A stretch of DNA of 64,000 nucleotides from Pycnococcus provasolii (Eukaryota; Chlorophyta; Pseudoscourfieldiophyceae; Pseudoscourfieldiales; Pycnococcaceae), in contig OW568870.1 of assembly GCA_938743325.2 (NCBI GenBank), forward strand, positions 682,001 through 746,000. The letters run 5' to 3'. A model generated the notes under the pieces. The model did no database searches and was not told the origin of the DNA. It saw only the letters and a program-made list of their open reading frames with translations. Of this stretch, positions 1 through 8,261 are shown piece by piece (the first letter of the stretch is position 1; each line of letters opens with the position of its first letter). The position numbers and the translations under genes are program-made.

Positions 1-3000
1 CAGCCGCAGCTGCCGCGAGGCAACTTCGATTTGGAAGCGTTGACACCGCCGTGGCCTCGACACCCTCGATTCCCCAAGGCTTGCGCCACGCCCTCAGAGC
101 ACTCAGCACGCTCGCGCTAACATGACCGCCAACGTTGCCTCGCACGTCCACTAACAAAGCTCGAGCAAACGTTGCATCGAACACTCTACCCTGACCATCC
201 ACCGTCGGACGGTGCAGTGCGCGAGTCAGCTCCGCAAAACCACCGCCTTCCATATCTTCGTGCAGAGGCACGTACAAAACGGCACCTTTAGTTCGCGAAG
301 CCACCAGATTGGCACGGCGGTCGATGACGTCGCGCCACCGTGCATTGGCAACTGCGGATGCCCGAGGCATAGGAGTACGCAAAAATACGGAATGCTCTGA
401 CGGATCGGAAAGCCTTGCGAGCGCTGCAGCCTGCTTCTTGCGCTCAGCCGCCGCCTTCTTAGCCTTCTTCTTCGCGGAGTTGGACGACGAGCCTGTCGTC
501 TCCTGGGAGCTAGCATGGGATGTGGCAGCAGCCTTAGACGCTTCCCGAGCCGCCTGAAGCTGAGGTAACGAATGCGATCGCAGAACCTCCAAAAGAATCT
601 CCGCCGATCCCGCTGATGTGCCAGCCGATGCACCATCCGTCCAGCCCATTAGTACCATTTCCGGCGATCGCCGCGCGGTCAGCCGCATGCCATTCACGGC
701 AAGCAGCACGTCGCCCACGCGAACGCCGCCACCTGAGCCTCTTGCAGAGTCTTTACCCTTCGAATGCAATGCCACGAGCTTCTTCGTTGACCGCATCACG
801 GGATCATCGCTACCACTGGAATTCACCATCACCTCGGCGCCGTGCGCCAGGCAACCGCCGCCGGCAAGGGACCACGAATCTCCACGTGCCACGGATATGA
901 CACGATACCCCGAGTGTTCCGCATCCCAAATCATATCAACGCCGAGATCAGGTGCGGCAGCCTGGTCGAAGGCGCGACGAGACCACGAGCTGCGAAAGTC
1001 TGACGCGTCACTTCCCTGCTCGTCTGTTAACGTGACGTGACTTGCGCCCGCCTCCGCCAGCATCTCCAAGATAACATCGTTGACATCGCCGTCCGTCGCA
1101 CATTGCACCGAAAGGGCCTGATAACGAGTGTAGACGTCGTCCCACCAGGGGGGATAGGTACGACTCTTGTCAGTCGACGATGACGAAACCTGCAGACTTG
1201 CCATCGAACGCGAGAGCGCATCGCCGTCCCCAAGCCAGCTATGCCAAGCACCGTCGTCGCGTACGCGGCGCCAAGCGTCGCGTAAAGCGCGACGGAAGTG
1301 TGGCACAGGTTCTAGGTCAAGCGCTATTCGCCCATCGAGATCAATCAGGCCACTTTCCCTGCCCGGAAAAGACGGATCGGGATCGCCATCCTCGTCATCA
1401 TCAGGTGTCTCCGAATCCTTCTTGCCTGCGGGTAAGACGAGCAAGCTCCAGCCCTCCTCGCCGCTGTACCACGACGTCTTGTGCAGGCATGCTCCACCAC
1501 CAGCAACATCGTGGCCTGTCGGACTTGAGGCGGAATCTTCGTCAGCGTCGCCTGAGCGCCACACAAGCATGGTAAGGCCGTCCATCGACAATGATACATC
1601 AGACACGCCTGATCCGAACAGCACCGTCACCTTTCGGCGGTACGTGTCGTACTTCAGCAGAGCGCCAAGCGCCGCATCGCCGTCATCCTCATCCGCTTCC
1701 AGCACACCTCCATCAGTTCCCACGGCGCTTGATGAGTCGTGCAGCGCATGCACGGTGTACATACACTTGTCGTTCTCTAAGGCGACAAGTCGACCGTACC
1801 GACCGCATGTAACGGGAAGTGCCATGGCACGATCGCAGATTCCGTCAAGGTTCACAGTGATTGGGTCTGGCGGATCAAAGTCTTCACCATCGTCGTCTTC
1901 GTCGTCGTCATCATCGCTGTCGTCGTCTTCCGAGTCCGTCTCAAAGTCATCCTCCTCGTCGTCGTCATCGTCACCATCGTCGTGCACTGGACGCAGCGGC
2001 GGGAACAAGGGATTCATGGAACCCGACAACGGGATAACGTATGGGCGCTCCATCCTGCCATACGCGTACGAAGGTTCGGCTCCCGCGAGCAGGTTGGGCA
2101 TCGGACGGAAGTCACGTGCACCTAGGAAGTATAACCACTTTCCACCAGGATCAAAGCTAGGAGAACGATCACCCAAGACTGGATTGGTCACGCGAGTGCA
2201 TACGCCTGAGCGCACGTCAAGGATGAAAATGGCTGAAACTTCAGAACCGTATGCAATAACTTTTGCATAGGCGAGATACGTACCACAAGGGCTCCAGACT
2301 AGATCAAAGATTCCATCACGCGGTGACGCTCGGCACACGTCGGCAACACGGCATCGGCACTGTTGGGGATGCGTCGACACCTTCGACACCTCGGGAGCGT
2401 CCACGTCCACCAACAGAAGCTCTCCACGATGATTTGCCACAGCCACCAAGGGAGCCTGCGGTGAGCATGCGAGGTACATCGGCCTACCGAGCATAGTTGG
2501 TGAGATGTGCAGGCGCCGACGACGTTGAGCAAGGATGTCGTTAGGGTGTCGAGTTGGTGGCTTTGCCCTTGCCTTCTCATGACTTTTGCCATCCTTTCCT
2601 CCCTTACGCTTCTTGCCGCCACCACCTCCATCATCATCGCTATTCTCATCATCATCGCTGCTATCATCAGGCTCTTCATCCCATTCTTGGCTTGAGAGCG
2701 GGAGAGAAAGATAGTGCACCTCAAGGTCATATTCCCCCGTGGCGTCTGTGCAGAGAACGATGCGATCGCCGTCGTAGAGGTGAGCAAGGACCCCCGCCGC
2801 GCACAGCGCTGATGGAGGCGCCTCTTCGTCTCCGGATGAAGCGGCGAGTGAGACAGCCGGTCCCTCGAATGGGCCAAGCGCATACGCCGATCCATCATCG
2901 AACGTGGCGACGACGCTCATGCCTCGCGCGTCGAGGCTCATGTCGACAAGGTGATCAGATGCCGCGGCGATGTTTGGACCATGGCGACTGAGTGCTCGAC

Positions 3001-4114
3001 GCCACTCAACCCAATCCACATTTGCGCAGTGTACGCTATTTGCCTGAGAACAGGATATGTCTCCCGCACTAAACATGCCGTGATGCAATTCGCCACCCGC
3101 CGTGAATACGAATCTCCAGCGCTGCGATTCTTTCATGCCGGAAGCGTGCAAGCATCTTGGCCAGAATGCCGCATCACCTTTACTATCAAGTGAAGCTAAT
3201 TCGACCACCTCGTGCGTTCCAGCTCGATCGTCTGGTGTGCCGTGCAGCTTAAGCAGTCGCACTTGTCCACGTGAGCATGGCGCATCCCAGCTTGCACGGC
3301 TGGTACCTGGAGAAACGAATAGAACGCTTGTTAACCCGCCCGCACCAATCACACATGGCGAGCTGATTGGACACGGCGGGTCGAGCGCAACCTTGGAGTA
3401 CCGCAGATTACCGAGCCATTCACGCCACTGCATCGTAGTCATGTTTTCGGCGAGTGCTGCTCTTGAAATGCTGCCCTCTGCGAGAAATAGCTCGCCGCTA
3501 CGTCCGCCGGCGTATCCCTTCCAATTACCGTTGGCCGCATCGTCGACGTGACGTGCAATAACGATGTTGAAATGCATCGAATCCCTGCTTGTGTCCCCCA
3601 AGGAAGCTTCGTACGGACACGGCGTCACAAACAAGTGGCTGGCTGGTCCCAAGTTCAGCTCGACGGGCCTAAGCTTACCCGGCACAGGCTGACACGAGTC
3701 GTGGTCAAGCTCCACGGCGTGCAGTGTCGGACCATCGATTTCTGTGTGATCACTGATTGAAAAGATCAGCATCCACCCACATATTGACTTCTGGCTGACA
3801 ATGGGCAACCATGCGACTGGCCTTGCGTTCCTTCCCAGGTGCGTGAGGCGATAGCACGCCCCTCCTTTGATGGAAACGCACCTTAGTTCTGTCGTTCCAT
3901 TCGCAGTGCACGAGAACACGACGTGAGCGCCATCCGGCCTGACGAGAGGGTTCGTGCAAACACCCGGCGCGTCCGTAAGTCTGCGTACTGCTGTTGGTGG
4001 GGCATCAGGGGAAGCGCCAACGGAGGTCCCCCATAGGTCGCCCTCCGCGACGAACACGACGTCGAGACCACCCTCCCCACCCCCTGGAACCACCGCAGGA
4101 TCACGCAGATACAT
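1..4114 (-). CDS. Tricorn-like serine protease (C-terminus cut by left window edge)
   Basis: One open frame runs from ATG 4114 off the left edge, so at least 1,371 residues are present. An in-frame stop lies just upstream at about 4134, which fixes the start. The N-terminus (MYLRDPAVV, then VVFVAEGDLW and RRLTDAPG) and a later segment (ILDVRSG, SPSFDPGGKWLYFLGARDF) are typical of the tricorn beta-propellers. An acidic Asp/Glu run lies near 1905-1980. The C-terminal half has the catalytic Ser-His pair in LAEAGASHVT (His about residue 1026), a PDZ segment (VGDVLLAVNGMRL) and the protease-core motif VDVRGNVGGHVS (about residue 1322). The nucleophile region is expected beyond the window. Tricorn enzymes degrade peptides downstream of the proteasome in archaea and bacteria; a cytosolic peptidase role here is inference. 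Divergent from the methyltransferase gene at 4633. Confidence 0.85.
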   Translation of the reverse strand, partial: MYLRDPAVVPGGGEGGLDVVFVAEGDLWGTSVGASPDAPPTAVRRLTDAPGVCTNPLVRPDGAHVVFSCTANGTTELRCVSIKGGACYRLTHLGRNARPVAWLPIVSQKSICGWMLIFSISDHTEIDGPTLHAVELDHDSCQPVPGKLRPVELNLGPASHLFVTPCPYEASLGDTSRDSMHFNIVIARHVDDAANGNWKGYAGGRSGELFLAEGSISRAALAENMTTMQWREWLGNLRYSKVALDPPCPISSPCVIGAGGLTSVLFVSPGTSRASWDAPCSRGQVRLLKLHGTPDDRAGTHEVVELASLDSKGDAAFWPRCLHASGMKESQRWRFVFTAGGELHHGMFSAGDISCSQANSVHCANVDWVEWRRALSRHGPNIAAASDHLVDMSLDARGMSVVATFDDGSAYALGPFEGPAVSLAASSGDEEAPPSALCAAGVLAHLYDGDRIVLCTDATGEYDLEVHYLSLPLSSQEWDEEPDDSSDDDENSDDDGGGGGKKRKGGKDGKSHEKARAKPPTRHPNDILAQRRRRLHISPTMLGRPMYLACSPQAPLVAVANHRGELLLVDVDAPEVSKVSTHPQQCRCRVADVCRASPRDGIFDLVWSPCGTYLAYAKVIAYGSEVSAIFILDVRSGVCTRVTNPVLGDRSPSFDPGGKWLYFLGARDFRPMPNLLAGAEPSYAYGRMERPYVIPLSGSMNPLFPPLRPVHDDGDDDDDEEDDFETDSEDDDSDDDDDEDDDGEDFDPPDPITVNLDGICDRAMALPVTCGRYGRLVALENDKCMYTVHALHDSSSAVGTDGGVLEADEDDGDAALGALLKYDTYRRKVTVLFGSGVSDVSLSMDGLTMLVWRSGDADEDSASSPTGHDVAGGGACLHKTSWYSGEEGWSLLVLPAGKKDSETPDDDEDGDPDPSFPGRESGLIDLDGRIALDLEPVPHFRRALRDAWRRVRDDGAWHSWLGDGDALSRSMASLQVSSSSTDKSRTYPPWWDDVYTRYQALSVQCATDGDVNDVILEMLAEAGASHVTLTDEQGSDASDFRSSWSRRAFDQAAAPDLGVDMIWDAEHSGYRVISVARGDSWSLAGGGCLAHGAEVMVNSSGSDDPVMRSTKKLVALHSKGKDSARGSGGGVRVGDVLLAVNGMRLTARRSPEMVLMGWTDGASAGTSAGSAEILLEVLRSHSLPQLQAAREASKAAATSHASSQETTGSSSNSAKKKAKKAAAERKKQAAALARLSDPSEHSVFLRTPMPRASAVANARWRDVIDRRANLVASRTKGAVLYVPLHEDMEGGGFAELTRALHRPTVDGQGRVFDATFARALLVDVRGNVGGHVSASVLSALRAWRKPWGIEGVEATAVSTLPNRSCLAAAAA

Positions 4115-4632
4115 GAAAGTCACCAAGTTCCTTCAGTCACCTGTTCGGTTCGCCACCCAAAGAGGCGCGAAAGAGCGCGAGACGCACAAGCGCGGGGTCC
4201 GAAGCCGGCTGGGTTAGCTTTGAAGAAGGAGCAGGGAGCGTGCCCCGTCGCGAGGAGGAGAGGACGCAGAGCGAGAGCAGCGACGGGTCGTGCAGGAGCG
4301 AGACGGCGAGGCGCGAGTGTGCGCTTATCGGCGACGGGGAGGCGGGCGAGGCGGCGGCGGCGGCGGAGGCGGGTGGTGGAACGGTGCCAGCCGCCATGCA
4401 CAGCTCGAGAGAGTCACACCGAACGTTTACGTTTGGGAAGACTACGGCCGGCGCGAAGGCCGACGGCAAAGCAGAGAGAGAGGGAGGGGTGAGGCCCGAC
4501 GCTAGTTTGGAACTTTGGATCTCGGCAAACCCCGAATGATTGGGGTTTCGATCGCGGGGCCAAGTCCTGCGATTCTTCCCCTTGGTTCTTCCTGCGCCAT
4601 CCGCCCTATCATCTGTTCCGTTCTCGCTCGCC
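4115..4632. promoter_or_regulatory. Divergent promoter region, tricorn-like / methyltransferase
   Basis: About 520 bp between two ATGs pointing apart. It holds a GC- and purine-rich stretch (about 4320-4380). It also holds an inverted repeat, AAACCCC (4527-4533) and GGGGTTT (4542-4548) with an 8-nt spacer, about 100 bp upstream of the methyltransferase ATG. The same AAACCCCGAA sequence recurs near other gene starts here. No convincing gene is seen. Confidence 0.5.
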
Positions 4633-5787
4633 ATGTCCTCCTCCGTCTTACTCACGCGCAACACCAGTGCCCGTCCTCCGCATACGCAGAAGCACCTCCT
4701 CCGCCTTCCTCCGCGCAGGAACGCACCCTGCCACAAATGCCACGCTAAGACTTCAAATGCGCCAACCTCTTGGGAGCTCACGCACCCGTTCTCGGACCAC
4801 TTGCCCGTCTTGGCGAAGCCACACCTCGCGGTGGCTCTCCCGAACGCGAGGGGCGTTGTGCGTGTCGTGTGCCCGGAGGATGTCGAGGTCGTTGAGGCCA
4901 TGTACCAGGCACTTGACCAGGCACGCCTTCGGGACGCCACGTGGGGTGAACCATGGCCCGCCGCCATTGCCGCTGCCGCTGCGTGTGCCGACCGTCTCGA
5001 GTGCTGGAATGGTCAAGTGACGTCACCTCGCGTGTGCGAGCTTGGATGCGGACTCGGAATTCCAAGCCTTGCTGCGGCATCGGCACTTTCGTCGTCGAGA
5101 CGCGGTGGCACGGTGCTTGCGTGCGACTGGGAACCTCGCGCTTTGTGGTGCGTGGCTCAGTCTGCAGCAATTGCCAGGCACCACGTCGTCAACGCACCGC
5201 GCGAGGTGGACGACTGCAAGCTGCCAGAAGTCAACTGGGTGGACGAAGTTTTCGTTGCGAAGGAGGAGGAAACTTCCATTGCGTGTCCCGAACAACCTCA
5301 GGATATCGTTGCCGGTGGCGTTGACAAGGCGCCAACATCATCAAATGCGGAGGTGGAAGTGCAACTGGAGGCGCTCAACTGGTTCGACGACGACGCGGTG
5401 AATGCAAAGCACGCAAAACACTCGTTCGACATGGTGGTGGCTACTGACGTCTTGTACCAGCCCGCATTTGCCGACGCCGTTTCACGGTGCTGTGTGGCGA
5501 GGCTTCGGCATGGCAGTGACGCGTGCGCCGAGGGCGCGGGTGTTCTTCTCGCAGACGCGACACGGCGACGTGGGAAAGAGGGCATTCGTGACACGTTTCA
5601 CGACCGTCTTATGGCACATGACGAGCAGCAAGCTGCGGAGGCGGAAGCGAGCGGTGGTGAGTACCGCCGCTTGCATTTGATATCAGAGTGGACAACATCC
5701 GTCACGATGGATGCGCCATTCGCGGATTCGAATGATGGTGGAGTGCACGACGTGACGCTGCGCTGGTACGCAAGAAGACGGCAGTAG
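4633..5787 (+). CDS. METTL21-type (family 16) protein methyltransferase-like protein
   Basis: 384 residues. ATG 4633 sits in a good context (CGCCATGTCC); the open frame continues upstream only from a non-ATG codon. The first 45 or so residues are basic and Ser/Thr/Arg-rich and could be an organellar targeting peptide. SAM-binding motif I is VCELGCGLGIPSLAAA, followed by the acidic residue of motif II (VLACDWEPRAL). The post-motif VVATDVLYQPAFADAV is the DxxY-type signature of seven-beta-strand protein-lysine methyltransferases. Substrate is unknown. An insertion rich in acidic residues lies between motif II and the DVLYQP motif. Family assignment is good; exact orthology cannot be read from the sequence. 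Confidence 0.75.
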   Translation: MSSSVLLTRNTSARPPHTQKHLLRLPPRRNAPCHKCHAKTSNAPTSWELTHPFSDHLPVLAKPHLAVALPNARGVVRVVCPEDVEVVEAMYQALDQARLRDATWGEPWPAAIAAAAACADRLECWNGQVTSPRVCELGCGLGIPSLAAASALSSSRRGGTVLACDWEPRALWCVAQSAAIARHHVVNAPREVDDCKLPEVNWVDEVFVAKEEETSIACPEQPQDIVAGGVDKAPTSSNAEVEVQLEALNWFDDDAVNAKHAKHSFDMVVATDVLYQPAFADAVSRCCVARLRHGSDACAEGAGVLLADATRRRGKEGIRDTFHDRLMAHDEQQAAEAEASGGEYRRLHLISEWTTSVTMDAPFADSNDGGVHDVTLRWYARRRQ

Positions 5788-5858
5788 TGTGATGTTACTT
5801 ACGTGCGTACTGTATTACGTGTAAAAAAAATTCAAAAAGCAACGAACAAAATTTTGGC

Positions 5859-6233
5859 CTAGCAGCAGCAGCAAATGGCCCACTTGCCATTAAATGGAAT
5901 GGCGTCCAAACCGATCCAAGGATGAATGTAGTATGCCGCATCGCAGTCCACCTTTAGACAACAACCTGGAATTCCACACCACTTCCACAGATCACGCGAA
6001 CTTGTGTCTACCACCGCACTACTCGACTGCTGTTGGAAGACTTGAAGAAAACTTGGTGAAACGTCGTCCTCGGCAGGAGAAATGTCTGATTCGATCGGCG
6101 CCGCATCCAACTCTTGTTGTTGCGCATGCGCCGTGAGGAAGAAAAACATCATCATCATTGTCACGCACGACGCTTTCGTGTAGCGCGGACTACAGCGAGC
6201 TGTCGTCATCAGGCACGTCCTCATCATCATCAT
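5859..6233 (-). CDS. Possible small secreted Cys-rich protein
   Basis: A 124-residue ORF between two convergent genes. After a short basic N-terminus it has a hydrophobic stretch (VTMMMMFFFLTAHAQ) that could be a signal peptide, with the Met at 6158 as a second possible start. The rest is Ser/Asp/Gln-rich and ends in a Cys/Trp-rich tail (WCGIPGCCLKVDC, then AICCCC before the stop). No family was recognised. The final Cys run reflects a GCA-type trinucleotide repeat in DNA, so it could be a chance ORF in a 3' region. It would also break the strand alternation seen across the window. Confidence 0.3.
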   Translation of the reverse strand: MMMMRTCLMTTARCSPRYTKASCVTMMMMFFFLTAHAQQQELDAAPIESDISPAEDDVSPSFLQVFQQQSSSAVVDTSSRDLWKWCGIPGCCLKVDCDAAYYIHPWIGLDAIPFNGKWAICCCC

Positions 6234-6402
6234 CTGATGTGAAATTTACAAAAATTGGTATGTGACAACGGCACACACTTTCTATGATTCGGTGTTTGAC
6301 ATTTTATTGGTACATTTTATTGGACAAACACCAAATAGAGGTTGATTCGGTGTTGGGGGAAATAGTGATATCCGATTACAGAAAATGTACATACAAATCA
6401 CA

Positions 6403-7251
6403 TCATTTGTCCGCGAGCACAAGCCCGCTTAAAGATAGCTGCCAGTCCTGGCCCAGCGCCTTTTCCACATCTCGAAGCGCGAGCTCGAGCTCTGATTCGT
6501 TGCCACGAGTCGCGCACGGTTTGCGGGAAGGCGTCTTGCACGCCTTCCGCGAACGGCTAGCATGCTCACCATGACTTTTGGGACGAGCATGGAAGTTTGA
6601 CAACACAAACTCATTTTTCTCACCAACGTCTGCTCGTTTCTGACGCGCGGCTAACTTCGCGGCTTTTTTGTTTGCCTTTCGTTCAGCCTTAAGTGCTGCA
6701 GCGTCTTTCAACGGACGACGAGCAGCGGCACCTACTCTTAAGTGGCTGCCTTCGTCGTCAGATGAGTCAGAAGAGAAGTCGCGGCTCGCCGAGCAGGCTG
6801 ATGTGAATGACGTGAGTGAACTCGCGACGTAGAACCTCACACCTTTGATGTCCACGGAAGGAGAATGGCGAAAAGCAGCGTGAGGCACACCGAGCTCAGC
6901 ACAAGCGACCGCCCGTGTAATGAGTCGATATCGGCACTGGTTCTCGCGCTCGCATCTTGAACACAATCGCACTCCTGTTGGAATAAACACGTGGTGCGTC
7001 CGCTGCGAGCACTCCACGCACCTTATCACAGCCTCGCGTCGATATGCAAGGCACCACGACGCCGATTCGCGGACTTGCGACGTCACCGCGGCGTCTCCAA
7101 AGTCTCTTACAAATTTGTCACGCCACGTTTCGTGCATTCCCTCGACCGACGCCCTGAGTTGTACGCACGTTGCTGCGAGGCGTGCGAGAGCGTGCGCAGA
7201 GAGCTGTGAGGCGACACTTTGTAGCACGAGCGCGGGCATTTGGAGGAGCAT
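6403..7251 (-). CDS. F-box protein with Cys-rich (zinc-ribbon-like) segment
   Basis: 282 residues from ATG 7251. Residues about 5-45 (MPALVLQSVASQLSAHALARLAATCVQL, then W) fit an F-box, the SKP1-binding motif of SCF ubiquitin ligases. It is followed by paired cysteines (CVEC and CSRC about 20 residues apart) suggesting a small zinc-binding module. The centre is Ser/Asp-rich (SSDSSDDEG), then comes a Lys/Ala-rich helix and a basic tail. Substrate is unknown. It shares a short divergent promoter with the gene at 7413, and that promoter carries a TTAGGG run. Confidence 0.65.
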   Translation of the reverse strand: MLLQMPALVLQSVASQLSAHALARLAATCVQLRASVEGMHETWRDKFVRDFGDAAVTSQVRESASWCLAYRREAVIRCVECSQRTHHVFIPTGVRLCSRCERENQCRYRLITRAVACAELGVPHAAFRHSPSVDIKGVRFYVASSLTSFTSACSASRDFSSDSSDDEGSHLRVGAAARRPLKDAAALKAERKANKKAAKLAARQKRADVGEKNEFVLSNFHARPKSHGEHASRSRKACKTPSRKPCATRGNESELELALRDVEKALGQDWQLSLSGLVLADK

Positions 7252-7312
7252 GATATTTTATGTGTGGCTGATATTGCGTCCCAGCCGTTATTGGGGCGAT
7301 GGTTGCCGCGTG

Positions 7313-7332
7313 TTAGGGTTAGGGTTAGGGTT
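7313..7332. promoter_or_regulatory. TTAGGG telo-box-like run in a divergent promoter
   Basis: Three uninterrupted TTAGGG units plus TT lie in the 161-bp gap between the F-box ATG (7251, minus) and the ATG at 7413 (plus). The run is short and sits between two genes, so it is not a chromosome end. Similar runs occur in other intergenic regions of this window. Confidence 0.7.
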
Positions 7333-7412
7333 ATTGTCCTCGCACGCGAAGATATTTCCAGCCAGATTTCCCTTGGACTTTGTCCCCCCTTCGAGTCTTC
7401 GCGCCTTGGCTC

Positions 7413-8174
7413 ATGGCGACCTCGTCGTCACGATCCCCTCACCGCCACGCTGGTCACTCGACGACGAGAGGTCGACTCACGCGCAGACCTCTCGTCGTCG
7501 TGCTTCCCGTCTTCATCGTACCGCCCGGACTGTCCAAGCTGGCGTCCAACTATCCAGGCCAGTCGAACGACGCCATCCTGAAGGAGCTCAAGAAACGCAA
7601 CCTAGGAGGAGGTGGTGGTGGGCCAGGAGACTCGGGTGCGTCCGCGTCAACGTCGCGAGAAGATGACGACTATCCCTCGCCTGCAGAACTGAGAGTCAGA
7701 CTCACGGCTATGAGCGAGGCGACGCAACGTGCGGTCAACCTCGCTAGGGCGCAACAGCCGCTCGCAGCTCGAGAGATGCTCAGGCGCGCGCCGCTGAACC
7801 GACTGAGAAAGGACATTGCCATTGCTGGGGCATACTACGGATCTGGGTCGATAAAAACGATCGTGAGCGGAACGCGCAACACTGCAAAAGATCCTTCCGA
7901 CTTTGCGGAAGGCGCACGTGTGCTCGACGCGCTCAGACAATTTGATCAGGCGTGCCGTGCGGCAGCGGCGGCTGACGAGGCAGATGGCGCAGTTCGTACG
8001 CAGGTGAGTGGGACAACCGTCGCCGACACAGTGGCGAAAAATGGTGCGGGCGAAATGGGTGAAGAGGTGCAGAGTGATCTCGCGGATGTGGTCGCCGCAA
8101 GTGGACGCGAGCTCGTCACGGCGCTCAAAGGTGTCATCAGCTTGCTTCCTGACGTTACAGTTGACGAACCTTGA
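7413..8174 (+). CDS. Unknown protein with plastid-type N-terminus
   Basis: 253 residues from ATG 7413; the frame extends upstream only with a non-ATG codon. The N-terminus is rich in Ser, Arg and His with almost no acids, then a hydrophobic stretch (PLVVVLPVFIVPPG), as in chloroplast transit peptides with a thylakoid or envelope segment. A Gly-rich linker (GGGGGGPGDSG) precedes a helical domain containing PLNRLRKDIAIAGAYYGSGS and FAEGARVLDALRQFDQACR. This pattern resembles small conserved helical proteins of green plastids, but I cannot name the family. It converges on the oxidase gene with an 87-bp gap. Confidence 0.6.
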   Translation: MATSSSRSPHRHAGHSTTRGRLTRRPLVVVLPVFIVPPGLSKLASNYPGQSNDAILKELKKRNLGGGGGGPGDSGASASTSREDDDYPSPAELRVRLTAMSEATQRAVNLARAQQPLAAREMLRRAPLNRLRKDIAIAGAYYGSGSIKTIVSGTRNTAKDPSDFAEGARVLDALRQFDQACRAAAAADEADGAVRTQVSGTTVADTVAKNGAGEMGEEVQSDLADVVAASGRELVTALKGVISLLPDVTVDEP

Positions 8175-8261
8175 TGAATTTGATTACAGTACAGCAAGTA
8201 CAATTTTGTTATCCTATCCTCACAGAGTAATTCCACTCGACAACTGCCACTATGCACAGCG

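Noticed and set aside
1167-2270. Long plus-strand Ser-rich ORF (367 codons)
   Set aside because: It is antisense to the tricorn-like gene; the Ser run is the complement of an acidic Asp/Glu stretch and no domain is present.
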